Source: Saccharothrix deserti
Lineage (GTDB): Bacteria; Actinomycetota; Actinomycetes; Mycobacteriales; Pseudonocardiaceae
Reading direction: 5' to 3'
DNA: 64,000 bases
Assembly: GCF_009769385.1 (NCBI RefSeq)
Contig: NZ_VKAB01000016.1
Location: 248,001-312,000, forward strand
The notes beneath the pieces are model-generated. The model searched no databases, was not told the origin of the DNA, and worked only from the letters and a program-made list of their open reading frames with translations. Below are positions 51,911 to 60,260 of the stretch, one piece after another; the first letter of the stretch is position 1, and each line of letters opens with the position of its first letter. The translations under genes were made by a program, and so were the position numbers.

Positions 51911-52296
51911 CTCGCGGGGGGTAGTCGGCGATGGGGAACCGGGCTTCTCATCCCGCAGTGGAGGCGGAGCGTGCGGCATGACGGCGTCATCCGCACACTT
52001 CTTTCGGCACGGTCGTTACCGCGAACTGGTTCTCTACCCGCTGGCCTGCAGTGGTCCTCGGACCGTTGGTGATTCCCGCCAGGACGCTGAAGGTCGCCGC
52101 CGTCAAAAAGTAGTCGCCTGATAACCGACGCGACGGCTGGCAGGGGCCGGGAACCCAGCGCCGGCCCATGAGGTCCTCAACGGACCTGCGAACGACACCT
52201 CAACGATGCACGGCGGGCCGGCGTCGCGGCCTGCGGAGAGGAAGTCAGGAACAGTGGACTCTGGGGCAAGCGATCGTCCACGACCCGCTCTGCGGA
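51911..52296. other. Degenerate intergenic stretch, no supported gene
   Basis: Short open frames exist on both strands (the longest is 60 residues on the minus strand, 51987-52169, containing LTAATFSVLAGITNG) but none has a good ribosome-binding site and family match. I see no repeat or RNA structure. Probably decayed mobile-element cargo. Confidence 0.5.
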
Positions 52297-52437
52297 TCAG
52301 TCGTTGATGGGAGGGCAGTGGTTCGGGGGCCGGCAGCTCGTCGCGCCGGCGGACAGGTTGGCCGCTTCGTCGGCTCCCGCGCCGGGGAGAGCCAAAAGAA
52401 CGGCACCGGTCGCGGCGAGGACCAGCAATCCGCTCAA
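52297..52437 (-). CDS. Possible small secreted peptide (46 residues)
   Basis: From a TTG at 52437 the frame encodes a hydrophobic signal-like segment ([20 protein letters not shown]) followed by about 25 residues ending in a two-cysteine Pro-rich tail ([12 protein letters not shown]) and a stop at 52297. The upstream side abuts an IS5-type relic, so the real N-terminus may be lost. It could be a truncated exported protein or a genuine small secreted peptide. No ribosome-binding site is convincing. Confidence 0.3.
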   Translation of the reverse strand: MSGLLVLAATGAVLLALPGAGADEAANLSAGATSCRPPNHCPPIND

Positions 52438-52692
52438 CCGGGAGCACCTGCGTCGTCGGGGGATCCGGCGACGATTCCGAGCAAGGCCGACCAGGACACG
52501 AACCGCAAGACCAAGGGTCGAAGGGCGGCCGGCCGCCGGCCTTCGACCCCGAGACCTACAAACAGCGCCACGCGGTGGAATGCGGCATCAACCGGCTCAA
52601 ACGCCACCGCGCCGTGGCCACCCGCTACGACCAACCTCGCCGTGCGCTACGAAACCACCGTCCACATCACCGCGATCAACGAATGGCTCTGA
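52430..52692 (+). pseudogene. C-terminal relic of an IS5-family transposase
   Basis: Pieces in different frames align to the usual IS5 C-terminus: HLRRRGIR near 52445, [17 protein letters not shown] near 52475-52520, [19 protein letters not shown] then [11 protein letters not shown] (52540-52630), and [18 protein letters not shown] with stop at 52692. At least two frameshifts, one by an extra base near 52630, make it inactive. Confidence 0.75.
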
Positions 52693-52989
52693 CCGACTTC
52701 GACACAGGCCCTGGCGCGGGCATGGTGGGCGCCATCCTCGGTCAACTATCGGCGCCGACGACCGAAGCCTGGCACACCGGGCGTGGACGCACACCAGCCG
52801 GGTGGCCACCACGGACTTGGCGCCGTGTCCTCACCTCTCACCGCGGTCTGTCCGGGCACCTCCGGCCACGCACGCGGCTGGACCGACATCACCTGATCCC
52901 TCCCGTGACCGGGACGGACGCCGGTCCACCGGATCATCACCCATCCCGGCGATCACGCCGGTGAAACCGCCTGACCAGCGCATCCTCAA
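52693..52989. other. Intergenic stretch between relics, nothing recognised
   Basis: No frame here shows a family match, ribosome-binding site or plausible signal peptide, and no strong inverted repeat was seen. It lies between the IS5-type relic and an inositol-phosphate-synthase fragment. Confidence 0.5.
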
Positions 52990-53200
52990 TTGCGCAACAG
53001 AGTCCCACACGCGTGCCTCCGACTCCAGCTTGCTGCCCGCGTGCGCCGGGTCCTCTGACGTGGCGCCGTCGCCGCCACCGTGCAGGTCGGTGCCCGCCCA
53101 CGACCGCACCCGCAGCGCCCGCGCGGTGAACATCGGCACGAGCGCGGTCCGCAGCAACGTCTCCCCCGTCTTGCCGTCACGCCGCGCGTAGCGCCACGTA
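52990..53200 (-). pseudogene. Fragment resembling inositol-3-phosphate synthase
   Basis: On the minus strand the frame reads DGKTGETLLRTALVPMF, then LRVRSWAGTDLHGGGDGA and DPAHAGSKLESEARV. This is the conserved central NAD/catalytic segment of myo-inositol-phosphate synthases (GKTGET and the SW-GTN-GG-DG block). Both ends of the roughly 360-residue enzyme are missing and there is no start codon, so it is a gene remnant, perhaps left by recombination between mobile elements. Confidence 0.55.
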
Positions 53201-53288
53201 GGCGGATACCGAACTGGGCGGCAGCACGGTCCGCCCGGTGCGATCTCACGCCACGACTGGTCCTCCTCTCGATGGGAACGTCCGGATT

Positions 53289-54263
53289 TCAGGACGCGTC
53301 CTGGACAGCACGCGTGCCCGCCGGCGGTGGCTCGGCGTAGGCGCGCAAAAGGGAGTCGGCGGCCAACCGGTACAGCGACTCCAAGCGGCGACGTGGGTAG
53401 AGGCCCGGCTGTTGTCTGCCGCGTTCCCAGCCACGCACCGAGTCGGTGCTGGTGGTGCACCGCTGTGCCACTTGGGCTTGGGTCAGGCCGTTCCACTGTC
53501 GCAGTACGCGCAGCACCTCCGGCAAGTCACCCGGCAGCCACGCCTCCGGGGAGAGGAACGCGGGTTTTCCGGCCCTCGCCGCTGTCGCCACCGCGGCCAC
53601 GGGCACCTCGTACAGGGAGGCCATGAGCCGGATGGCATGCCAAGGTGGCACAGCGTCGCCTCGTTCCCAACCGCGGAGGGTCGTCCGCGAGACCCCTAGC
53701 AGGTTCGCGACCTTGACCTGCGAGTAGCCGGCCAGATCGCGCAGTCGTGCCAGTTCGCCGCTCAGCCGCACCACGGTCCGGGCGCCACGCGGGGACTCGC
53801 GCAACGTCCTGGCCAGTCCGTCGGGCCCCGTGCCGAGGCACTCGGCGAGCGGGGCGAGCAGCCGGACCGGCAGCCTGCTGCCGCCCCTCTCCCAGTTGTA
53901 GACCGTCCCCACCGTGACGCGCAGAGCGTCCGCGATGCGCCGGGCCGGCAGGCCGAGGTCCCTGCGGAGTGCGCGCAACCCGTGGCCCGGCACGGTGTCG
54001 TCGACGAGCGGGTGTTCCGGTCCCTCGGCGAAGAAGGCCTCCACCCGTTCCGGCTCCAGGCGGAGTGCGTCCGCGAGCGCTGCCGCCAGCACCGGGTCCG
54101 GTGTTCGCTGCCGCCGCTCCCAGCGCAGCAGGCACGCGGTGGTGACCCCGACGCTCTCCGCCACCTCACGCGACGTGAGTCCGAGGTTCAGCCGCACGGT
54201 CCGCAGTGAAGGTGTGGTCGGCGCCTCGCCCCCTTCCGGGGCGCGCGACTCGGAGTCGGCCAT
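53289..54263 (-). CDS. Regulator built of four tandem XRE-type HTH domains
   Basis: Start ATG 54263 with GAAGGTG upstream; 324 residues. Four helix-turn-helix units of about 48 residues occur at about 20-68, 96-144, 171-220 and 250-299. Each begins with an L-R-x-x-R-like helix and ends its recognition part with a tryptophan-glutamate-arginine motif (RWERR, NWERG, GWERG, GWERG). No enzymatic or ligand domain is visible; the linkers are 25-30 residues. It could bind a long array of DNA sites or act as a scaffold. It is codirectional with, and 11 bp before the end of, the TIM-barrel isomerase gene, so it may be the last gene of the sugar operon. Confidence 0.78.
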   Translation of the reverse strand: MADSESRAPEGGEAPTTPSLRTVRLNLGLTSREVAESVGVTTACLLRWERRQRTPDPVLAAALADALRLEPERVEAFFAEGPEHPLVDDTVPGHGLRALRRDLGLPARRIADALRVTVGTVYNWERGGSRLPVRLLAPLAECLGTGPDGLARTLRESPRGARTVVRLSGELARLRDLAGYSQVKVANLLGVSRTTLRGWERGDAVPPWHAIRLMASLYEVPVAAVATAARAGKPAFLSPEAWLPGDLPEVLRVLRQWNGLTQAQVAQRCTTSTDSVRGWERGRQQPGLYPRRRLESLYRLAADSLLRAYAEPPPAGTRAVQDAS

Positions 54264-54274
54264 CGCTGACACCT

Positions 54275-55282
54275 TCAGTCGCCGCTGGCGAAAGCGGCGT
54301 CGAAAGAGGCCGAAGGCGCGTCGAAGGCGTGCTTGCGCACGAACTCCAGCGCCTCCGGCGCACCGACCAACCGGTCCATCCCGGCGTCCTCCCACTCGAC
54401 GCTGATGGGTCCGTCGTAGCCGATGCTGTTCAGCATCCGGAACGACCGCTCCCACGGCACGTCGCCACGTCCGGTGGACACGAAGTCCCAGCCGCGCCGC
54501 GGGTCGGCCCACGGCAGGTGGGAGCCGAGTCGGCCGTTGCGCCCGTCGCCGACTTGACGACGGGCGTCCTTGCAGTCGACGTGGTAGATGCGGTCGCGGA
54601 AGTCCCAGAGGAAGCCGACCGGGTCGAGGTCCTGCCAGACGAAGTGCGACGGGTCCCAGTTGAGGCCGAACGCCAGCCGGTGCCCGATCGCGTCCAGGGC
54701 CCGCACGGTCGTCCAGTAGTCGTAGGCGATCTCGGACGGGTGCACCTCGTGCGCGAACCGGACGCCGACCTCGTCGAACACGTCGAGGATCGGGTTCCAG
54801 CGGGCGGCGAAGTCGGCGTAACCGGCATCGATCATCGACGGCGGCACCGGCGGGAACATCGCCACCGTCTTCCAGATGGACGAACCGGTGAAGCCGACGA
54901 CGGTGCCCGCGCCGAGGCGTGCGGCGGCCCGCGCGGTCATCTTCATCTCCTCCGCAGCGCGCTGCCGCACTCCTTCAGGCTTGCCGTCTCCCCATATCCG
55001 GGCGGAGAGGATGCCTTGGTGCCGCTCGTCGATCGGGTCGTCGCAGACGGCTTGCCCGGTGAGGTGGTTGGAGATCGTCCAGACCTTCAGGTTGTGCTTG
55101 GCGAGGATCGCCAGCCGGTCCTTGACGTAGTCGTCGTCCTCGGCGGCTCGCCAGGGGTCCAGGTGGTCGCCCCAGCAGGCGATCTCCAACCCGTCGTAGC
55201 CCCACTCGGCGGCCAGTCGGGCGACCTCGTCGAACGGCAGGTCGGCCCACTGGCCGGTGAACAAGGTGATGGGACGCGTCAT
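54275..55282 (-). CDS. Sugar phosphate isomerase/epimerase (AP endonuclease-like TIM barrel)
   Basis: A 335-residue protein of the xylose-isomerase-like TIM-barrel superfamily. Metal-ligand candidates lie in [28 protein letters not shown] and SVEWEDAG, which fall at the ends of successive barrel strands. These proteins isomerise or epimerise sugars or inositol-like polyols. Directly upstream in the same operon is a Gfo/Idh/MocA dehydrogenase (24 bp gap), the usual partner that makes the keto sugar. Likely a cytoplasmic catabolic enzyme for the sugar imported by the neighbouring ABC transporter. Confidence 0.82.
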   Translation of the reverse strand: MTRPITLFTGQWADLPFDEVARLAAEWGYDGLEIACWGDHLDPWRAAEDDDYVKDRLAILAKHNLKVWTISNHLTGQAVCDDPIDERHQGILSARIWGDGKPEGVRQRAAEEMKMTARAAARLGAGTVVGFTGSSIWKTVAMFPPVPPSMIDAGYADFAARWNPILDVFDEVGVRFAHEVHPSEIAYDYWTTVRALDAIGHRLAFGLNWDPSHFVWQDLDPVGFLWDFRDRIYHVDCKDARRQVGDGRNGRLGSHLPWADPRRGWDFVSTGRGDVPWERSFRMLNSIGYDGPISVEWEDAGMDRLVGAPEALEFVRKHAFDAPSASFDAAFASGD

Positions 55283-55306
55283 CGTGCTCTCCCGTGGTCG
55301 AAGGGG

Positions 55307-56488
55307 TCAGACGTCTCGCCAGGCGCGGGCCGCGGAGCTGTCCTCGACGGCCGCGAGGACCCGCTGGACCTGGAGCCCGTCGGCGAACGAGGGTGTGGGA
55401 GCGGTTCCGCCGGCCACGGCGCGGACGAAGTCGACGGCCTGGTGGACGAACGCGTGCTCGTAGCCCAGGCCGTGCCCGGCGGGCCACCAGGCGTCGACGT
55501 AGGGGTGTTGCGGCTCGGTGACGACGATGCGGCGGAAGCCCGCGACCGCCGCGTCTTCGGTGCCGTCGAAGTAGTGCAGGACGTTCATGTCCTCGAAGTC
55601 GAACGCGAGGCTGCCCGCCGAGCCGTTGATCTCGATGCGGATGGCGTTCTTGCGGCCGTTGGCGAACCGGGTGGCCTCGAACGAGCCGAGTGCGCCGCCG
55701 GTGAAGCGGGCCAGGAACAGGGCGGCGTCGTCCACGGTGACCGGTCCCGTCCCGGCCGACGAGGCGGTACCGGACAGTCCGGAGTGGACGGACGCGAGGG
55801 GCCGTTCGGCCACGAACGTCTCCAGCGTCCCGCACACTTCGCGGATGGTGTCGCCGAGGATGAACTGGGTGGCGTCGACGATGTGCGCGCCGATGTCACC
55901 CAACGCGCCGGACCCGGCCTTCTCCTTCTGGAGTCGCCACGAGAGCGGCGCGGCGGGGTCGACGATCCAGTCCTGCAGGTACTGCGCGCGCACGTGGTGG
56001 ACGCGCCCCAACCGGCCTTGCGCGACCAGGTCGCGGGCCAGCGAGATCGCCGGCACGCGTCGGTAGGTGAAGCCCACCATGGCGCGCACTCCCCGCTCGG
56101 CGGCGCGGTCGGCGGCGGACGCCATCGCCTCGGCTTCGGCGACGCTGTTGGCGAGCGGCTTCTCGCACAGGACGTGCTTGCCCGCCTCCAACGCGGCGAC
56201 GGCGATCTCGGCGTGCGTGTCGCCGGGGGTGCAGATGTCGACCACGTGCACGTCGCCGCGATCGAGCAGGGCCTTCCAGTCGGTTTCGGCGTGCGCCCAG
56301 CCCAGTCGGGCGGCGGCGGCCTCGGCCCGCGCCCGGTCGCGACCGCAGACCACGGCCATCACGGGGCGGGCGGGCAGGTCGAAGAAGCGGGGCGCGACCC
56401 GCCACGCCTGGGAGTGGGCGGCTCCCATGAACGCGTGGCCGACCATCGCGATGCCCAGGGTCGGTGTCGTCCCGTCGGGTGTCGTCAC
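55307..56488 (-). CDS. Gfo/Idh/MocA family oxidoreductase
   Basis: A 393-residue protein. N-terminal Rossmann domain (MVGHAFMGAAHSQAW; the motif is GxxFMG rather than GxGxxG), the EKP motif (GKHVLCEKPLANS), and a C-terminal alpha/beta domain with the conserved GDIGAHIVD segment containing the catalytic Asp/His pair. Such enzymes oxidise sugars or inositols at one carbon using NAD(P). The gap to the upstream solute-binding protein gene is 28 bp, so it belongs to the ABC sugar operon. Confidence 0.88.
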   Translation of the reverse strand: MTTPDGTTPTLGIAMVGHAFMGAAHSQAWRVAPRFFDLPARPVMAVVCGRDRARAEAAAARLGWAHAETDWKALLDRGDVHVVDICTPGDTHAEIAVAALEAGKHVLCEKPLANSVAEAEAMASAADRAAERGVRAMVGFTYRRVPAISLARDLVAQGRLGRVHHVRAQYLQDWIVDPAAPLSWRLQKEKAGSGALGDIGAHIVDATQFILGDTIREVCGTLETFVAERPLASVHSGLSGTASSAGTGPVTVDDAALFLARFTGGALGSFEATRFANGRKNAIRIEINGSAGSLAFDFEDMNVLHYFDGTEDAAVAGFRRIVVTEPQHPYVDAWWPAGHGLGYEHAFVHQAVDFVRAVAGGTAPTPSFADGLQVQRVLAAVEDSSAARAWRDV

Positions 56489-56516
56489 GGCGGTGTGCTC
56501 CTCGTCGGAGTGGGTG

Positions 56517-57560
56517 TCAGGATTCGAACGCGGTGGGCAGGTAGTCGTCGACGTTGTCCTTGGTCACGACCGGCGCGAACAGCTCGACCTGGCGCGGGAC
56601 CTCGACCTCGACCAGGTCGCCGAGGCTCTTGCCCTGCACGGCCAGGCGGGCCAGCCGGATGCCGTCGGCGCCCTGGGTGGACGGGTAGACCACGGTGGCC
56701 TTGTGCAGGCCGTTGTCGGCCTTGATCTCGCGCATGACGTTGGCCGACCCGGCGCCACCGACCAGGAAGAACTCGCTGCGGCCGGAGTTCTTGATCGCGG
56801 CGCCGACGCCGATGCCCTGGTCGTCGTCGTGGTTCCAGATCGCGTCGATGCGCGGGGCGGCCTGGAGCAGGTTCGCGGCGGCCTTCTCACCGCTCTCCAC
56901 GGTGAACTCGGCGGCCACGCGGTTGTCGACGTTCAACCCGCACTCGCCGAGGGCGTCGGCGAAGCCCTTGCTGCGGTCCTGCGTGAGCGGCAGGGAGTCG
57001 ATGCCGGCGATCTCGGCGACGACGGCGTCGGACTTGCCCTTCAGCTTCTCGCAGACGTAGGTGCCCGCCGAGACGCCCATGCCGTAGTTGTCGCCCAGGA
57101 CGGTCGAGCGTGCCGCGAACGGGCTGTCGAACTCGCGGTCGACGTTGATCACCGTGATGCCGGCCTTCATCGCCTTGAGCGCCACCGGCGTCATCGCCGC
57201 GCCGTCGAAGGGCAGCAGCACGATGGCGTCGACCTTGTCGTTGATGAAGGTCTCGACCTGGCTGATCTGGAGGTTGACGTCGTTGGTGCCCTCCACCACC
57301 TTCAGTTCCACGTCGGAGTACTTCTCGGCCTCGGCCCTGGCGGCGGCGGAGATGGCCGCCATCCAGCCGTGGTCCGCGGCGGGCGCGGAGAAGCCGATGA
57401 CGACCTTCTCGCCGGGTTCGTCGTTGGCGACCTTCACACCGGCTTGACCACCGGTTTGCGTTGCCGTGTCGGGGGTGTTGCCGGTACAGGCGGTGAGCGC
57501 GACGCCGGTGACGAGGATCGCGACGAGGGCGCCGGCGCGGGCGGTTCTGGTGCGTGACAT
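56517..57560 (-). CDS. Sugar ABC transporter substrate-binding lipoprotein (RbsB-type)
   Basis: Start ATG 57560; 347 residues. Signal with lipobox LTAC (Cys25), then a type I periplasmic-binding fold (Peripla_BP_4): VIGFSAPAADHGW, DAIVLLPFDG, TVINVDREF, WNHDDDQGIGV. It captures a pentose, inositol or similar sugar outside the membrane for the RbsC- and RbsA-like proteins encoded upstream. Sugar identity cannot be assigned, but the partner isomerase and dehydrogenase suggest an unusual hexose, pentose or cyclitol. Confidence 0.88.
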   Translation of the reverse strand: MSRTRTARAGALVAILVTGVALTACTGNTPDTATQTGGQAGVKVANDEPGEKVVIGFSAPAADHGWMAAISAAARAEAEKYSDVELKVVEGTNDVNLQISQVETFINDKVDAIVLLPFDGAAMTPVALKAMKAGITVINVDREFDSPFAARSTVLGDNYGMGVSAGTYVCEKLKGKSDAVVAEIAGIDSLPLTQDRSKGFADALGECGLNVDNRVAAEFTVESGEKAAANLLQAAPRIDAIWNHDDDQGIGVGAAIKNSGRSEFFLVGGAGSANVMREIKADNGLHKATVVYPSTQGADGIRLARLAVQGKSLGDLVEVEVPRQVELFAPVVTKDNVDDYLPTAFES

Positions 57561-57613
57561 GGGATGTTCTCCTGGTGTGACGGCGGTTGTGGTGTGGCGG
57601 CGGGGGTTCGCGG

Positions 57614-58657
57614 TCAGGTGTCGCCGCGCCGGGCGAGCCGCTGCTGGAGGAGCACGGCGACGACGATGATCGCGCCCTTGGCGACGGCCTGCGCGGAGAT
57701 GGAGAGGTTGTTGAGGGTGAAGACGTTGGACAGCGTGGTGAAGATCAGCACGCCGAAGACGGTGCCCGCGATGGTGCCGCGACCGCCGGAGAGCAGCGTG
57801 CCGCCGATGACGACCGCGGCGATGGCGTCCAACTCGTAGAGGACGCCGTGGGTGGAGCTGCCGGTGGTGGTGCGGGCGATGAGCATGACCGCGGCGATGC
57901 CGCAGCACACACCCAGCAACGTGTAGAGCAGCACGGTGTGCCGCCGCACGTCGATACCCGCCAGCCGGGCGGCTTCCGGGTTGCCGCCGACGGCGAAGGT
58001 GCGGCGACCGAACGTGGTGCGGTTGAGCACCACCCAACCGACGATCGCGACCACCACGAAGATGATGACCAGCACCGGTACGCCCAGCACCGAGGCGTCG
58101 AAGAACGCGGTGAAGCCCGGCACGTTCACGATCTGCGTCTTGCGGTTGGAGAGGATCTCGGCCAGGCCGCGTGCGGCGGCGAGCATGGCCAGCGTCGCGA
58201 TGAACGCCACGATCCGGCCGTACGCGATCAGCCCGCCGTTGATGACCCCGCAGCCCGCGCCGACCGCCAACGCGGTGAACACCAGTGCCGACCAGTGCGC
58301 GTCGTTGGCCACGGACTGCGTGGCCAACGTCGTGGCCCACACGGAGGACAGCGCCACGATCGCCCCGACGGACAGGTCGATGCCGCCGCCGGTGATGACG
58401 AACGTCATGCCCACGCTCACCACGCCGATCACCGAGGCCAGGCGCAGGATCGTCAGCAGGTTGTCCACGTCGGCGAACCGGTCCCCCGCCGTGATGACGC
58501 CGACCAGGCACAGCAGCACCAGGGCGACCACGAGGCCGGTGTTGCGCCCGGCCGCGGATCCCAGGATCCCGGTGACCGCGCGCCTGGCGCGGCCCCCGTC
58601 GGGCGGGCCGGACGTCGGTGCGACGGCGGCCGTCGCGGTGTTCTCGCTCATGCGCAC
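57614..58657 (-). CDS. Sugar ABC transporter permease (RbsC-type)
   Basis: A 347-residue membrane protein with about 9-10 hydrophobic segments. It has the branched-chain/ribose permease landmarks GMTFVITGGGIDLSVGA and a C-terminal IGGTLLSGGRGTI, and LARLAGIDVRR-type cytoplasmic loop residues (AARLAGIDVRRH). It forms the channel with the RbsA-like ATPase. It is 88 bp after the ATPase gene and 53 bp before the binding-protein gene. Confidence 0.9.
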   Translation of the reverse strand: MRMSENTATAAVAPTSGPPDGGRARRAVTGILGSAAGRNTGLVVALVLLCLVGVITAGDRFADVDNLLTILRLASVIGVVSVGMTFVITGGGIDLSVGAIVALSSVWATTLATQSVANDAHWSALVFTALAVGAGCGVINGGLIAYGRIVAFIATLAMLAAARGLAEILSNRKTQIVNVPGFTAFFDASVLGVPVLVIIFVVVAIVGWVVLNRTTFGRRTFAVGGNPEAARLAGIDVRRHTVLLYTLLGVCCGIAAVMLIARTTTGSSTHGVLYELDAIAAVVIGGTLLSGGRGTIAGTVFGVLIFTTLSNVFTLNNLSISAQAVAKGAIIVVAVLLQQRLARRGDT

Positions 58658-58698
58658 ACCTCGCTAGCGCTCGGCGTGGCAAGAGCGCAAAGCACTGT

Positions 58699-58711
58699 GT
58701 TGAAGTTGAAC
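58699..58711. promoter_or_regulatory. Direct repeat in the ATPase-permease gap
   Basis: GTTGAAGTTGAAC, two copies of GTTGAA in tandem, within the 88-bp gap between the transporter ATPase and permease genes. It is A/T-rich compared with its surroundings and could be an internal site for the ROK regulator. This is speculative. Confidence 0.25.
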
Positions 58712-58745
58712 GATCCGGTGCTGGATGATTTGGCTGCAAGCTCGC

Positions 58746-60260
58746 TCATGCGGCGGTTCCTCCCATGACCAGGTCCAGGACCCGGGACTCGTCGATCTCC
58801 TGGGCCGGCCCCTCGTGGACGACACGCCCTTCGCGCACCACCAGGACCCGGTCCGACAGGCCGAGGACCTCCTCGACGTCGCTGGACACCACGACCACGG
58901 CCACGCCCCGCTCGGCGAGGTCCCGGATCAGCTCGTAGATCTCGCTGCGCGCGCCGACGTCCACACCGCGCGTGGGCTCGTCCAGCAGCAGGACCCGGCA
59001 CTCGCGCAGCAGCCACCGGGCCAGCACGACCTTCTGCTGGTTGCCGCCCGACAGGGTGCGCACCGCCCGGTCGACACCCGGTGGACGGACGTCCAACGCG
59101 GTGGTCAACTCCCGCGCCCGCACGCGCTCCGCGCCGCTGTCCAGGAAGCCGAAACGGGCGAACGCGGGCAACGTGGACACCGTGATGTTGCGGTAGACGG
59201 CCTGGTCGAGCAGCAGGCCCTGGCTCTTGCGCTCCTCCGGGCACAGCCCGACACCGGCGCGAACAGCCGCACCGACGGAACCGCGCCGAAGCCGCTTGCC
59301 ATCGACCTCCACGGTGCCCGCCGAGGGTTTGCGCGCACCGTAGACAGCCTCCAGGATCTCCGATCGCCCGGAGCCCACCAGCCCGGCCAACCCGACGACC
59401 TCGCCCGCGCGGACGGTGAGGTCCACTCCCGAGAACCGCCCCGACGCCGCGAGGCCGCGCACGGTGAGCACGACGGGCGCGGTCGGATCGAGTGGCTCGC
59501 GGCCGGGGAAGGCGTACTCCAGGTCACGCCCGGTCATCAGCTTGATCAGGTCGGCGGTCCGCACCTCGCGGGCGGGCAGGCCGGTGGCGACGGTGCGGCC
59601 GTCCTTGAGCACGGTGACCCGGTCGCCGATCTCGCGGATCTCCTCCATCCGGTGGGAGATGTAGACGACGGCCACGCCCTGGGCGGTCAATTCCCTGATG
59701 ACCCGGAACAGGGTGCGCACCTCGTCCTGGTCCAGCACGGCCGACGGCTCATCCATGATCAACAACCGGCCGTCGCGGGACAGCGCGCGAGCCATGCTCA
59801 CGATCTGCTGGTTGGCCGCGGACAACCGGCCCGCGTCGCGGTCCGCCGGGATGTCGGGGTGGCCCAGCCGCTCCAGCAGGGCGCGGGTGCGCCTGCGCAC
59901 CTCGGCGCGGCGGGTGAACCCCGCGGTGGCCGGCTCGTGGCCCAGGAACACGTTGTCGGCGACCGAGAGCCCGGCCACCAGGTCCAGCTCCTGGTAGATG
60001 GCCGCCACGCCGGTGCGCATCGCGTCCGTCGGGTTGTCGAACGACACGACCTCGCCCTGCCAGCGCAGTTCGCCCTCGTCCGGCCGGTGCGCCCCGGCCA
60101 GCACCTTGATCAACGTCGACTTGCCCGCGCCGTTCTGCCCCAGCAGGCAGTGCACCTCGCCCGCGCGGACGTCGAAGTCGACCCCGCCGAGGGCGGTCAC
60201 GCCCGGGAAGCGCTTCACCACACCCCGGACGGACAGCAACGGGGTTCCGCTGGACGTCAT
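58746..60260 (-). CDS. Sugar ABC transporter ATPase with two nucleotide-binding domains (RbsA-type)
   Basis: Start ATG 60260, overlapping the ROK stop by 4 bp; 504 residues. First domain: Walker A GQNGAGKST, signature LSAANQQ, Walker B LLIMDEPSAVL. Second domain: a degenerate Walker A (GLVGSGRSEI), signature LSGGNQQK, Walker B VLLLDEPTRGVD, as is normal for RbsA/MglA-type proteins in which only one site is fully active. It energises the RbsC-like permease. Translational coupling to the ROK regulator shows one operon. Confidence 0.92.
   Translation of the reverse strand: MTSSGTPLLSVRGVVKRFPGVTALGGVDFDVRAGEVHCLLGQNGAGKSTLIKVLAGAHRPDEGELRWQGEVVSFDNPTDAMRTGVAAIYQELDLVAGLSVADNVFLGHEPATAGFTRRAEVRRRTRALLERLGHPDIPADRDAGRLSAANQQIVSMARALSRDGRLLIMDEPSAVLDQDEVRTLFRVIRELTAQGVAVVYISHRMEEIREIGDRVTVLKDGRTVATGLPAREVRTADLIKLMTGRDLEYAFPGREPLDPTAPVVLTVRGLAASGRFSGVDLTVRAGEVVGLAGLVGSGRSEILEAVYGARKPSAGTVEVDGKRLRRGSVGAAVRAGVGLCPEERKSQGLLLDQAVYRNITVSTLPAFARFGFLDSGAERVRARELTTALDVRPPGVDRAVRTLSGGNQQKVVLARWLLRECRVLLLDEPTRGVDVGARSEIYELIRDLAERGVAVVVVSSDVEEVLGLSDRVLVVREGRVVHEGPAQEIDESRVLDLVMGGTAA

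Noticed and set aside
52831-53496. Intact 221-residue minus-strand gene
   Set aside because: Only the middle (52990-53200) resembles a known family; the flanks are random-looking and the frame overlaps the four-HTH regulator gene.
56517-58739. Apparent 740-residue fusion ahead of the sugar-binding lipoprotein
   Set aside because: The region above 57560 is an out-of-frame reading of the permease gene. A lipoprotein signal with its own ATG at 57560 marks the true start. Likewise the extension of the ATPase frame above 60260 is an out-of-frame reading of the ROK gene.
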